From: Phycisphaerae bacterium
GTDB lineage: Bacteria; Planctomycetota; Phycisphaerae; SM23-33
NCBI GenBank assembly: GCA_018335035.1
Contig: JAGXKT010000001.1
Location: 1 to 64,000 of the forward strand
Direction: 5' to 3'
Length of the DNA stretch: 64,000 nt
The notes below the pieces were generated by a model. That model was given only the letters and a program-made list of their open reading frames with translations. It was not told the origin of the DNA and made no database searches. Below, piece by piece: positions 9,726 to 19,064 of this stretch; position 1 is the stretch's first letter, and every line of letters starts with the position of its first letter. The position numbers and the translations under genes are program-made.

Positions 9726-10904
9726 GTGAGTCAAGACGAACTGGCCTACGCGTTGATCACGCCGTATAGCTTGCTCAAGAGCCGCACCGGCGGCATCATC
9801 GCGCGTCTGTTGGCGAACGCCAACGCCGACTTCGTCGGCGCGCGGATGTTCATCTTCTCGGACGCCTTCGTGGATGCCTACCAGGAGGTCGTCTGTCCGG
9901 CCGGAACCGATCCGGCGATCTGCGAGGCGTGGCACAAATACGTCGACCAGGCCCTGCGGACCGACAACCCCTGGGGCCGCGTTCCGCGGTGCCTGCTGTT
10001 GCTGTTCCGCGGCCCCAACGCCGTACGCCACGTCAAGGAAGACGTTATCGGGGCATTCACCGAGCAGCCGACGGGCGATACGATCCGGGGCACCTACGGC
10101 GATTTCATCCGCGATGAGTCGGGTCGGATTCACTATTTCGAGCCGGCCGTGCTGACCTGCCCGGATCCCCAACTCAACCACGAACACCTACGGTTGTTTG
10201 CCGACTATGCCGACTCCGACGGCGGCCTGCTGATCGGCCGGTGCAGCTATGATGATCCTAACGTGCAGGTCTCGCTGGTGATGCTCAAGCCGGACAATTT
10301 CGAGCGGCGCAGCCGCCGACCGGGCAACATCATTGACACGTTCTCGCTGACGGGGCTGCGGATCGTCGCGGCGAAGCTGTTTCGCATGACCGTGGCGATG
10401 GGTGAGCAGTTCTACGGGCCGTTGCAGGAGATCTTCGCCGACAAGCTCCGCGGGCAGGTCGCGGCTACCGTGCGGCGCGAACTGGGCGACGCGTTTGATT
10501 TTCCGTTCACGGCTGAGGACGCCGACAAGGTTGCCGACATGCTGGCTGAGCGCAATGCGGCCTGCGAATTCAAGAAGATCGTCGAGTACATGACGGGCCT
10601 CCATCCGGATAGCGTGCCTCCCGAACAGAAAGCCGCGGCGGGAAACGCCAAGTGCCTGGCGCTTCTGTACGAAGGTCCGGACGCCATTGAGAAGATCCGT
10701 ACGGTGCTCGGCTCGACCGATCCGGCCAAGGCCCAGCCGGGAACCGTTCGCAGCGACTTCGGACGCGACCTGATGCGCAACGGCGCGCATGCGTCCGACT
10801 CGCCCGAAAACGCCAAGCGCGAGCGGGGAATCGTCGGATTGCTGGATGGCGAGGAACGCCCCTGCGACATCGCGCGACTCATCAATGACACCCTCGGCCG
10901 GTAG
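9726..10904 (+). CDS. tandem nucleoside-diphosphate-kinase-like protein (two NDK-type halves)
   Basis: Half 1 ALITPYSLLKSRTGGIIARLL...RCLLLLFRGPNAVRHVK...DTIRGTYGDF; half 2 VSLVMLKPDNFERRSRRPGNII...KCLALLYEGPDAIEKIRTVLGSTDPAKAQPGTVRSDFGRDLMRNGAHASDSPENAKRE with NDK catalytic-His motif; GTG start. Confidence 0.8.
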   Translation: MSQDELAYALITPYSLLKSRTGGIIARLLANANADFVGARMFIFSDAFVDAYQEVVCPAGTDPAICEAWHKYVDQALRTDNPWGRVPRCLLLLFRGPNAVRHVKEDVIGAFTEQPTGDTIRGTYGDFIRDESGRIHYFEPAVLTCPDPQLNHEHLRLFADYADSDGGLLIGRCSYDDPNVQVSLVMLKPDNFERRSRRPGNIIDTFSLTGLRIVAAKLFRMTVAMGEQFYGPLQEIFADKLRGQVAATVRRELGDAFDFPFTAEDADKVADMLAERNAACEFKKIVEYMTGLHPDSVPPEQKAAAGNAKCLALLYEGPDAIEKIRTVLGSTDPAKAQPGTVRSDFGRDLMRNGAHASDSPENAKRERGIVGLLDGEERPCDIARLINDTLGR

Positions 10905-10908
10905 TCCC

Positions 10909-11541
10909 ATGGACCTGCAGATCACCTCGTTCGTCACGGCGCCGCTGGAGACCAATACGTACGTCGTGGCTTGCAACGGCACTGCGGCTGCTGTCGATCC
11001 CGGCATGGCGCCCGATGCCGTTGTGGAATACTGTCGCGTCCAGGGCTTCTCGCTTCAGACGGTGCTCATCACGCATGGCCACGGGGATCACATCGCGGGG
11101 GCGGGCGACGTGCTGGCGGCGTTTGCGGGCGCCCGCCTGACCTGCCCGGCCGGCGATGCAGACATGCTCACGGACTCCACGCTGAACCTCTCGGGTCCGT
11201 TCGGTATCGACGTGACGAGTCCCTCGCCCGACGATACGGTCATGCCCGGCGATACCGTTGGCATCGGCGACAGCACGTGGTTGGTTCTGGACACGTCCGG
11301 GCACACGCCGGCAGGCGTGAGCTACTACTGCCGCGATGCCGGCGTCGTGCTGACCGGCGACGCGCTGTTCGCCGGGAGCATTGGGCGCTGTGATATCCCG
11401 CGGGCCAGCGAGATGCGCCTGCTGGGCAACATCCGCGACAACCTCCTGTCGCTGCCCGATGACACGCGGGTGCTGCCCGGGCACGGTCCGGAGACGACGA
11501 TCGGCACTGAGCGCCGGTCCAACCCGTTCCTTAAGTTGTAG
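10909..11541 (+). CDS. MBL-fold metallo-hydrolase (glyoxalase II-like)
   Basis: LETNTYVVAC, LITHGHGDHIAGA, DTSGHTPAGVSYYC, LTGDALFAGSIGRCDI, VLPGHGPETTIGTERRSNPFL. Confidence 0.92.
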   Translation: MDLQITSFVTAPLETNTYVVACNGTAAAVDPGMAPDAVVEYCRVQGFSLQTVLITHGHGDHIAGAGDVLAAFAGARLTCPAGDADMLTDSTLNLSGPFGIDVTSPSPDDTVMPGDTVGIGDSTWLVLDTSGHTPAGVSYYCRDAGVVLTGDALFAGSIGRCDIPRASEMRLLGNIRDNLLSLPDDTRVLPGHGPETTIGTERRSNPFLKL

Positions 11542-11551
11542 ATTTTTGAGA

Positions 11552-11580
11552 TTGGCCCTTCCCGAGGTCTCTGGTACCAT
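11552..11580 (+). promoter_or_regulatory. candidate promoter upstream of rpsA
   Basis: TTGGCC (11552-11557) - 17 bp - TACCAT (11575-11580); gives a ~150-nt 5' leader to rpsA. Confidence 0.35.
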
Positions 11581-11738
11581 ACACGGTTCGCCCGCTTGGT
11601 GTAGCGTACGCCGCGGGCGACAACGGCTGGAGGGTCCAGCCGGCCGGCCGCCGGGTCTGTTCGGGCGGTCGCGGCGCCCGGTTCGCTGTGAGTCGGGGCT
11701 TCGCCGCGGAAACCGACATCGCATAGCCGAGAGCAAGC

Positions 11739-13742
11739 ATGGTAGATCGCAATCTGATTGAGTCCCTGGAGGTCAGCGAAGGGGACATCGAGCAGCAACT
11801 AAACGAGTCGCTGGGCGGCGAAGAGGCCCTCAAGGACGTTCTGGCCGAGAAGCCCACGCCGCAGCCGGGGACGATCCTCAGCGGCCACGTGGTCAACGTT
11901 TACGGCAACGACGTGATTGTCGAGGTGGGGCTCAAGAGCGAGGGGGCCGTGCCCATCGAGGAGTTCGAGGGTGACGAGGTCGAGGTTGGCAGCGAGGTCG
12001 AGGTCTATCTCGAAGAGGTCGAATCCGACAGCGAGTTGATCGTGCTGTCCAAACGCAAGGCGGATCGCATCCGCGGCTGGGAGAACATCCGAAACAACAA
12101 GTCCGAAGGCGACGTCATCGGCGGACGCGTCTCCCGCAAGATCAAGGGCGGTCTGTTGGTGGACATCGGCGTGCCGGCATTTTTGCCGGCCAGCCAGGTT
12201 GACGTCCGCCGCCCCGGCGACATCGGCAACTACATTGGCCGCGATATCGACGCCAAGATCCTGAAGATTGACGAGGATCGCCACAACATCGTCATCTCCC
12301 GGCGCAAACTGATCGAGGAACGTCGCGCCGAGGCCAAGAAGAAGCTTCTGGCCGAGTTGGAAGAAGGCCAGCGCCGCACCGGCGTCGTGAAGAACCTCGC
12401 CGATTTCGGGGCGTTTGTGGACCTCGGCGGCTTGGACGGGCTGTTGCACATCACGGATATGAGTTGGGGCCGCGTCGGCCATCCCAGCGAGATGCTCAGC
12501 GTCGACCAGGAGATCGAGGTGGTCATCCTCAACGTGGACCGCGAGAAGGAAAAGGTCGCCCTGGGGCTGAAGCAGAAGACCCCCAGCCCGTGGGAGGACG
12601 TCGAGCAGCGCTACCCGGTCAATACCAAGCTGACCGGTGAGGTCGTCTCGATCATGTCCTACGGAGCGTTCGTCAAGGTTGAGGAAGGTCTCGAAGGTCT
12701 GGTGCACGTTTCGGAAATGAGCTGGACGCGACGGATCAACAATCCTGCCGAGGTAGTCAACGTCGGCGACCAGGTCGAGGTTGTCGTGCTCGATATCGAC
12801 AAGGAAAAGCAGGAAATCTCCCTCGGCATGAAGCAGGCCGAGACGAACCCCTGGACGCTCGTCAAAGAGAAGTACCCCCCGGGGACGGTCGTGACCGGTA
12901 TCGTGCGGAACATGACCAACTACGGTGCCTTTGTCGAGATCGAAGAAGGTATCGACGGGCTGTTGCACATCTCCGACCTGTCGTGGACCAAGAAGATCGG
13001 CCATCCCTCCGAGATGCTCAATAAGGGTCAGGAGCTTCAGTGTGTCGTTCTGGCCGTCGACGAAGAGAAGATGCGCGTCGCCCTGGGGCTCAAGCAGTTG
13101 ACGGAGGACCCGTGGCTGCGCCAGATTCCCGAGCATTATCTGCCTGGGCAGATCGTCAAGGGTAAGGCATCGAAGATCACGAACTTCGGTGTGTTCGTCG
13201 AGCTGGAGGACGGGCTCGAGGGGCTGCTGCACATCTCCGAACTGGCCGACTACAAAGTTGAGAACCCGCAGGAGGTGGTTACGCCCGGCGACGAGGTGGA
13301 GGTCAAAATCCTTCGCGTCGACAGCGACGAACGCAAGATCGGGTTGTCACTCAAGCGCGCCCAATGGGCCGCGGAAGAGGCCGAGGGCGCCCCGGCTCGC
13401 GGCGAAGAGCCGGTCAAACGCCGCGGCGGGCTCGAGGGCGACAGCGGGCTGCTCGGGGATCTGGGCGACAACTATATCGAGGCGGTCCGCGCCGGCGAGC
13501 AGACCGGCGCTGCGGGCGAGAAGCGCCCCAAGCGCGACGTCGCCGGCGAGGTTGCCCAGCAGCAGGACTCTGAGGACGCGGCGATGGAGGCCCTTAACGC
13601 CGACACCGCGGACGAGGCCGATACCGCCGACGAGCAGGACCAGCAGAACGAGAAGGCGTCCGAGTCCGAGAGCGACGCCGACAACGGCGAGGCACAGGCC
13701 GCTGCGGATGAGTCGCCCGAAAGCGACGAGGAAACGACGTAG
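11739..13742 (+). CDS. rpsA: 30S ribosomal protein S1
   Basis: Six S1-type repeats (e.g. RTGVVKNLADFGAFVDLGGLDGLLHITDMSWGRVGHPSEM) followed by an acidic tail. Confidence 0.93.
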   Translation: MVDRNLIESLEVSEGDIEQQLNESLGGEEALKDVLAEKPTPQPGTILSGHVVNVYGNDVIVEVGLKSEGAVPIEEFEGDEVEVGSEVEVYLEEVESDSELIVLSKRKADRIRGWENIRNNKSEGDVIGGRVSRKIKGGLLVDIGVPAFLPASQVDVRRPGDIGNYIGRDIDAKILKIDEDRHNIVISRRKLIEERRAEAKKKLLAELEEGQRRTGVVKNLADFGAFVDLGGLDGLLHITDMSWGRVGHPSEMLSVDQEIEVVILNVDREKEKVALGLKQKTPSPWEDVEQRYPVNTKLTGEVVSIMSYGAFVKVEEGLEGLVHVSEMSWTRRINNPAEVVNVGDQVEVVVLDIDKEKQEISLGMKQAETNPWTLVKEKYPPGTVVTGIVRNMTNYGAFVEIEEGIDGLLHISDLSWTKKIGHPSEMLNKGQELQCVVLAVDEEKMRVALGLKQLTEDPWLRQIPEHYLPGQIVKGKASKITNFGVFVELEDGLEGLLHISELADYKVENPQEVVTPGDEVEVKILRVDSDERKIGLSLKRAQWAAEEAEGAPARGEEPVKRRGGLEGDSGLLGDLGDNYIEAVRAGEQTGAAGEKRPKRDVAGEVAQQQDSEDAAMEALNADTADEADTADEQDQQNEKASESESDADNGEAQAAADESPESDEETT

Positions 13743-13776
13743 CGGCTGTCACATCGCGTCAGAAGCACATACGAGC

Positions 13777-13818
13777 CCGGCCCGGCGTTGTGAACGTCGG
13801 GCCGGCGTTGTTTGTCGG
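13777..13818 (+). terminator. Rho-independent-like terminator after rpsA
   Basis: 13-bp stem (CCG+GCCCGGCGTT / AACGTCGGGC+CGG, 3-nt loop, one G-U) followed by CGTTGTTTGT. Confidence 0.55.
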
Positions 13819-13997
13819 CCCTCGCCGCCTGAGGTGCGGCCGCTCGTCTGCCGCCCAGTGCTTTTCGCACGTTCATGTTACTTAAGTCGGCCTCCTGTTG
13901 ACCCGAATTCCACTGAGGGCCCGTCGAGGCGTTCTGTGCGCACGGGGGGAGGGTCTCGGCAGATTGCGCCTCACGAGGCAGCAAACAGGAGTAGAGC

Positions 13998-14825
13998 ATG
14001 CGTGCCACGACGTCCCGCGGCGGACTGGGCTGGTATCTTGAGCAGATCAAGTCGACCCCGTTGCTGTCGGCCGAGGAGGAAAAGCAACTCGCCCGACGCG
14101 TGCAGGAGCACGCCGACCCGGTGGCGCGCGAGCGCATGATTCGGTCCAATCTGCGTCTGGTCGTTCGGATCGCAAAGGACTACACCAACGCCGGCATGAC
14201 GCTCAATGATCTGGTCGCCGAAGGTAACCTCGGCCTGATGCGCGCCGTTGAGCAGTTCGATCCGAACGCCGGTGTGCGCTTCAGTACGTACGCGGCCTGG
14301 TGGATCAAACAGAGCATCAAGCGTGCCCTGATCAACGCCGGACAGCCCATTCATATCCCGGCCTATCTGGCGAAGTTGCTTCGAAAGTGGCGGCGGGCCT
14401 CAGCGGAGTTGAACTGCAAACTCGGACGGCCGGCGACCACGGAAGAAATGGCGCGGAAGCTCGGCATCTCCGCCAACAAGGCGCAGATCGTTCGGCAGGG
14501 GCTCACGGCCGTTAACGCTCCCAGCCAGATGGGCGCCGAGGAGACACAAGCGCTGGCCGAAGTGGTCGCCGACGAGCACGTCGCCGCGCCGGACCAGGCG
14601 ATGCTGGAGGCGTCCAACGCGCCGCTGATCCGCTCGCTGCTGGCCCACCTCGAAGCGCGCGAGCAGCAGATTCTGGAGTTGCGGTTCGGTCTGGACGGTC
14701 ACGACGGTCCGCAGCGGACCTACAAGGAGATCGGGGAGATGGTCGGCCTGACGCGCGAGCGCGTTCGTCAACTTGCTCACAAAGCGCTGGAGCAACTTAG
14801 CGCGATCGCCGACGATCTGATGTAA
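13998..14825 (+). CDS. RNA polymerase sigma-70 family factor (RpoD/RpoS-like, no region 1.1)
   Basis: RMIRSNLRLVVRIAKDYTNAGMTLNDLVAEGNLGLMRAVEQFDPNAGVRFSTYAAWWIKQSIKRAL; region 4 YKEIGEMVGLTRERVRQLAHKAL. Confidence 0.95.
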   Translation: MRATTSRGGLGWYLEQIKSTPLLSAEEEKQLARRVQEHADPVARERMIRSNLRLVVRIAKDYTNAGMTLNDLVAEGNLGLMRAVEQFDPNAGVRFSTYAAWWIKQSIKRALINAGQPIHIPAYLAKLLRKWRRASAELNCKLGRPATTEEMARKLGISANKAQIVRQGLTAVNAPSQMGAEETQALAEVVADEHVAAPDQAMLEASNAPLIRSLLAHLEAREQQILELRFGLDGHDGPQRTYKEIGEMVGLTRERVRQLAHKALEQLSAIADDLM

Positions 14826-15019
14826 CCCGCGGCGCATCTTTCCGCAGGGTGCCCGGAGGCGCACGACTGCGCTGAGAACGCCGAGCGAAGACGTCCTATC
14901 GGCTTTGGCTGCGTCGGGGCGCTGCGACGTGTCCTGCTCTTGGTGCCACAGTTGCCTGAAGGCGGACATCGGGGTATCCTGCGCCACTCGTTTCGGACTG
15001 CTGTTGCGAGGATATCCCC

Positions 15020-15859
15020 ATGAACGATGCCCTCTTCGACGTATCGCAGAAGCGTGTGGTCATCACCGGCGCGGCCGGCGTGTTGTGCGGTTCGCTGGCG
15101 CGCGGCCTGGCGCGACGCGGCGCGACCCTCGGCGTGTTGGACATCGCTGACGACGCGGCCGCGACACTGTGCGAGCAGATCCGCGCGGATGACGCCACCC
15201 GGCAGGCCGGTGGCGAGGCCCACCCGTTTCACTGTAACGTCCTGGAGGCCGGGTCCATTGAGACGGCCTACGGTAAGGTGCGCGAGCGCCTCGGAGGCGT
15301 GGACGTGCTCATCAACGGCGCCGGCGGCAACAAGGCCGAGGCCACGTGCGTGCCGCCCGACTCGCTGTTTTTCGACCTGTCCGCCGACGCCATCCGCTGG
15401 GTGTTCGACCTGAACTGCATGGGGACGATTCTGCCCTCACAGGTCTTCGGGCGGCACTTGGCCGAGCAGGGCAGTGGCTGCATCGTCAACGTCAGCTCGA
15501 TGAACGCGTTTCGCCCGCTGACACGGATTGCGGCGTACTCGGCGGCGAAGGCGGCGGTGAGCAATTTCACGCAGTGGCTCAGCACGTACATGGCCCAGAG
15601 CCACAACGCCGCCGTTCGCGTCAATGCCATCGCCCCGGGTTTTTTCCTGACCGAGCAGAACCGCTTCCTGCTGACCAACGAAGACGGCTCGCCGACCGCC
15701 CGCGGGCGGCAGATCATCGACCATACCCCCATGGGCCGCTACGGTCACCCGGACGACCTGCTGGGCACGGTCGTCTGGCTGATCTCCGACGCGGCGAGCT
15801 TCGTCACCGGCATCGTCGTCCCCGTCGACGGCGGGTTCAGCGCGTATTCCGGCGTGTGA
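15020..15859 (+). CDS. SDR family oxidoreductase (possibly D-mannonate/fructuronate oxidoreductase-like)
   Basis: VVITGAAGVLCGSLARGL, NVSSMNAFRPLTRIAAYSAAKAAVSNF, PGFFLTEQNRFLL. Confidence 0.88.
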   Translation: MNDALFDVSQKRVVITGAAGVLCGSLARGLARRGATLGVLDIADDAAATLCEQIRADDATRQAGGEAHPFHCNVLEAGSIETAYGKVRERLGGVDVLINGAGGNKAEATCVPPDSLFFDLSADAIRWVFDLNCMGTILPSQVFGRHLAEQGSGCIVNVSSMNAFRPLTRIAAYSAAKAAVSNFTQWLSTYMAQSHNAAVRVNAIAPGFFLTEQNRFLLTNEDGSPTARGRQIIDHTPMGRYGHPDDLLGTVVWLISDAASFVTGIVVPVDGGFSAYSGV

Positions 15860-15887
15860 GAGCGAGAATCGCAAATCGGAGCATAAG

Positions 15888-16775
15888 ATGAGCGACCACA
15901 TCGAGCAGCTTACGGCCTTCGCCAAGACCAAGGACTTCTTCATCGGGATCGACTCGGACGGCTGCGCGTTCGACACGATGGAGCCGAAGCACAAGGCGTG
16001 CTTCTACCCGATGACGGTGGAGCACTGGGATTTGGCCGGCGTGGCGAAATACGCCCGCGACGTGTGGGATTTCGTCAACCTCTACGGGCAGACGCGCGGG
16101 TGCAACCGGTTTTTGGCGCTGCTCGGCACGTTCGACCATCTCGATGTTTGGGACGAAGTCGCCGAGCGGGGCTTTCGCAGCCCCCCCGTCGAGCCGCTCC
16201 GCCAATGGGTCGAGCAGGAGACCAAGCTGGGAAACCCGGCGCTGGAGGCCAAGGTCGCCGAGACGAACGACCCCGTGCTGACCCGCGCGCTGGGCTGGTC
16301 ACGAGCCATTAACGAACAGGTCGCCCGGACCGTTCACGACGTGCCGCCCTTCCCGCACGTCCGCGAGTGCCTCGAGCGGGTCGCCGGGCGGGCGGACGTG
16401 ATGGTGGTCTCGGCCACGCCCAACGAGGCCCTCGAGCGCGAGTGGGCCGAGCACGACATCGCGCGGTATACCTCGATGATCTGCGGGCAGGAGATGGGCA
16501 AGAAGTCCGAACACCTCCGGTACGGCGCCGGCGGCAAGTATGACGCGGACAAGGTGCTGATGATCGGCGACGCGCCGGGCGACATGAAGGCCGCCAAAGC
16601 CAACGACGCGCTGTTCTATCCCATCATGCCCGGCGACGAGGACGCCTCGTGGCAGCGGTTCGGCGCTGAGGCGGCCGAGCGGTTCTTCGCCGGCGATTAC
16701 GCGGGCGACTACGAGCAGCAGCTCATCGACGCGTTCATGGCGCACCTGCCCGCCGAGCCGCCGTGGAAGCGGTAG
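15888..16775 (+). CDS. HAD family hydrolase
   Basis: FFIGIDSDGCAFDTM, VVSATPNEALEREW, KVLMIGDAPGDMKAAKAN. Confidence 0.85.
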   Translation: MSDHIEQLTAFAKTKDFFIGIDSDGCAFDTMEPKHKACFYPMTVEHWDLAGVAKYARDVWDFVNLYGQTRGCNRFLALLGTFDHLDVWDEVAERGFRSPPVEPLRQWVEQETKLGNPALEAKVAETNDPVLTRALGWSRAINEQVARTVHDVPPFPHVRECLERVAGRADVMVVSATPNEALEREWAEHDIARYTSMICGQEMGKKSEHLRYGAGGKYDADKVLMIGDAPGDMKAAKANDALFYPIMPGDEDASWQRFGAEAAERFFAGDYAGDYEQQLIDAFMAHLPAEPPWKR

Positions 16776-16789
16776 TTGACGGCTCTTTC

Positions 16790-16822
16790 AACGCAAAGAG
16801 CGCGAAGACCGCAGAGAGACGT
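16790..16822. repeat. dispersed intergenic CGCAAAG/CGCAGAG-type repeat copy
   Basis: AACGCAAAGAGCGCGAAGACCGCAGAGAGAC, quasi-periodic, 15 bp after a stop codon. Confidence 0.45.
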
Positions 16823-16915
16823 GAGCGATTTCTGCTGCTCGGTCAACTTGTGATTGGTTTAAGGGACCGGGCGACCCGTTAGACCTTCGACTGGCCGTCC
16901 GACCGGGATCGGTGC

Positions 16916-17593
16916 ATGGCTTCCGATACGAATGACATCACGGTCGCCGTCATCACCGGCGGGCACGCCTACGACGTGGTGAACTTTCACCGGCTGTTCC
17001 GCGCGCTGGCGGGCGTGGACGCGTATATCCAGCCGCTGGATGACTTCGCTGCCTCGCCGCAGCCCGTGCGCGACGCGTACGATGCCGTCGTGCTCTACTT
17101 CATGCCAAGCCGCACGCCGCGGGCGGCCGACGAGCTGGCGTGGTGGCAGGGCGACCATCGGGCCGCCCTGGAGCATCTCGGGCGGCCGGATCAGGGCCTC
17201 GTCGTGCTGCACCACGCGGTGCTGGCCTACAACGACTGGCCGCTGTGGGACGAGGTCGTCGGCATCGAACACCGCCGCAGCGAGCCGTTCGCCTACGAGC
17301 ACGACCAGCGGCTTCGGGTCCACGTGGCCGACGGCGAACACCCGATCACGCGCGGTCTGGACGACTGGGAGATGGTCGACGAGACGTACGTCATGCCCGA
17401 CGCGGGCGCCGGCAGCCGTGTGCTGCTGACCTGCGATCAGTCGCACAGCATCCGCACGCTCGGCTGGACGCGATCGTGGCGGCAGGCCCGCGTGTTCTGC
17501 ACGCCCTGCGGGCACGACAACCAGACCTGGGTGAACGCGAGCTTCCGCGAACTGCTCCGCCGGGGCATTTTCTGGGCGGCCGGGCGGCTGTGA
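16916..17593 (+). CDS. ThuA domain-containing protein
   Basis: VAVITGGHAYDVVNFHRLF, GLVVLHHAVLAYNDWPLWDEVVG, ...RVFCTPCGHDNQTWVNASFRELLRRGIFWAAGR. Confidence 0.88.
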   Translation: MASDTNDITVAVITGGHAYDVVNFHRLFRALAGVDAYIQPLDDFAASPQPVRDAYDAVVLYFMPSRTPRAADELAWWQGDHRAALEHLGRPDQGLVVLHHAVLAYNDWPLWDEVVGIEHRRSEPFAYEHDQRLRVHVADGEHPITRGLDDWEMVDETYVMPDAGAGSRVLLTCDQSHSIRTLGWTRSWRQARVFCTPCGHDNQTWVNASFRELLRRGIFWAAGRL

Positions 17594-17720
17594 CGCCCTC
17601 GGGGAAGGGGCGTCTCGCCCGTGTGCATCGCGCGCGTACGGAGCCGCGACGCCGGCTGCCCGCACCCGAGCCAAGGCCGCATTGGACAATTCCGCTTTGC
17701 CAACGTACCCTTCGCAAAGC

Positions 17721-19064
17721 ATGGGCATCCTACTGGACATCCTTTACGCCGCCGGTCTGGCTGTGCTGAGCCCTGTCTGGGGCTACCGCATGATCCGTCA
17801 TGGGCGTTATCGCGAGGACATCGCCCAGCGTTTCGGCGCCGTGCCGGCTCGCTATGGGCTCCAGCCGACGATCTGGGTCCATGGTGTCAGCTTGGGCGAG
17901 GTCAATGCCGCACGCACGCTGATCGACGCGCTACATGCGCAGTTGCCGGACTACCGGGTGGTCGTCTCGACGACGACCGAGACAGGCATGGCGCAGGCGC
18001 AGAAGCTCTACGCGCCGGATCACATGGTCTTCCGCTGGCCTCTGGACTTTACCTGGGCGGTCGGCCGCGCGCTGAGGCGCATCCGTCCGGAGCTGGTTGT
18101 GCTGATGGAGGGGGAGATCTGGCCGAACTTTCTCGCCGCGTGCAATCGCAGCCGCGTGCCGGTTGTACTGGTCAACGGGCGGATGAGCGCCGACAAGGGC
18201 TACCCGCGGTATCGCCGGCTGGGCCCGCTGGCCGGACGCCTGTTTAACCGCCTCACGGCCGTCGGCGTGCAGCACGAGCGCTACGCCGAGCGGTTCGCCT
18301 CCCTGGGCGCCGCGCCAGAGAAGCTACGCGTGACGGGGATGATGAAGTTCGACACGGCCGAGGTCGTTGACCGCATTGACGGGCAGGACGCTCTGGCCGC
18401 GGCGCTGGGGATCGACGGCGATGAGCCGCTCGTCGTGGCCGGCGGCACGGGCAGCGACGAAGAGGCGCTCGTTCTGGACGCCTTCGCCGAGGTGCTCTCG
18501 CGTCATGAAACGGCACGGCTGGCGCTGGTGCCGCGCAAGCCCGAACGCTTCGATGAGGTCGCCCGTCTGGTGCGCGACCGCAATTTCGCCCTAGCCCGAC
18601 GCCGCGATCACGCCGACGGCGCCGCGTCGCCGCACGGGCGCCCGCCGGTCATCCTGGGCGATACGATGGGCGAACTACGCAAGTTTTACGCCCTGGCCGA
18701 CGCCGTCTTCGTCGGGCGCTCGCTGGTACCCGCTGGCGGCTCGGACATGATCGAGGCGGCCGCGCTGGGAAAAGCCGTCTGCTTCGGCCCCCACACCTTC
18801 AACTTTCCACAGGCCGATGACATGGTCGCGCACGGCTGCGTCCGCGTCACCGACGCCGATGGGTTGGCGCGGCGGCTGTCCGCCTGGCTGGACGACCCGA
18901 CCGCCGCCGCAGCCGCCGGTGCGGCCGCGCGTGAGTACGTACGCTCCCAACAGGGCGCCACCCGCCGCACCGTGGCGATGATATGCGACGTGCTCGGCCG
19001 GGAGCCCGCCGTCGCCGATGGCGCGATGGCCACGCCGCGAATCAGGGAGGACCATGATGCCTGA
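17721..19064 (+). CDS. waaA: 3-deoxy-D-manno-octulosonic acid transferase
   Basis: WVHGVSLGEVNAARTLIDAL, STTTETGMAQAQKLY, ALMEGEIWPNFL-type motif, FVGRSLVPAGGSDMIEAAALGKAVCFGPHTFNF. Confidence 0.94.
   Translation: MGILLDILYAAGLAVLSPVWGYRMIRHGRYREDIAQRFGAVPARYGLQPTIWVHGVSLGEVNAARTLIDALHAQLPDYRVVVSTTTETGMAQAQKLYAPDHMVFRWPLDFTWAVGRALRRIRPELVVLMEGEIWPNFLAACNRSRVPVVLVNGRMSADKGYPRYRRLGPLAGRLFNRLTAVGVQHERYAERFASLGAAPEKLRVTGMMKFDTAEVVDRIDGQDALAAALGIDGDEPLVVAGGTGSDEEALVLDAFAEVLSRHETARLALVPRKPERFDEVARLVRDRNFALARRRDHADGAASPHGRPPVILGDTMGELRKFYALADAVFVGRSLVPAGGSDMIEAAALGKAVCFGPHTFNFPQADDMVAHGCVRVTDADGLARRLSAWLDDPTAAAAAGAAAREYVRSQQGATRRTVAMICDVLGREPAVADGAMATPRIREDHDA

Noticed and set aside
11799-13232. 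477-aa ORF antisense to rpsA
   Set aside because: Mirrors the S1 repeats in reverse complement; no signal of its own
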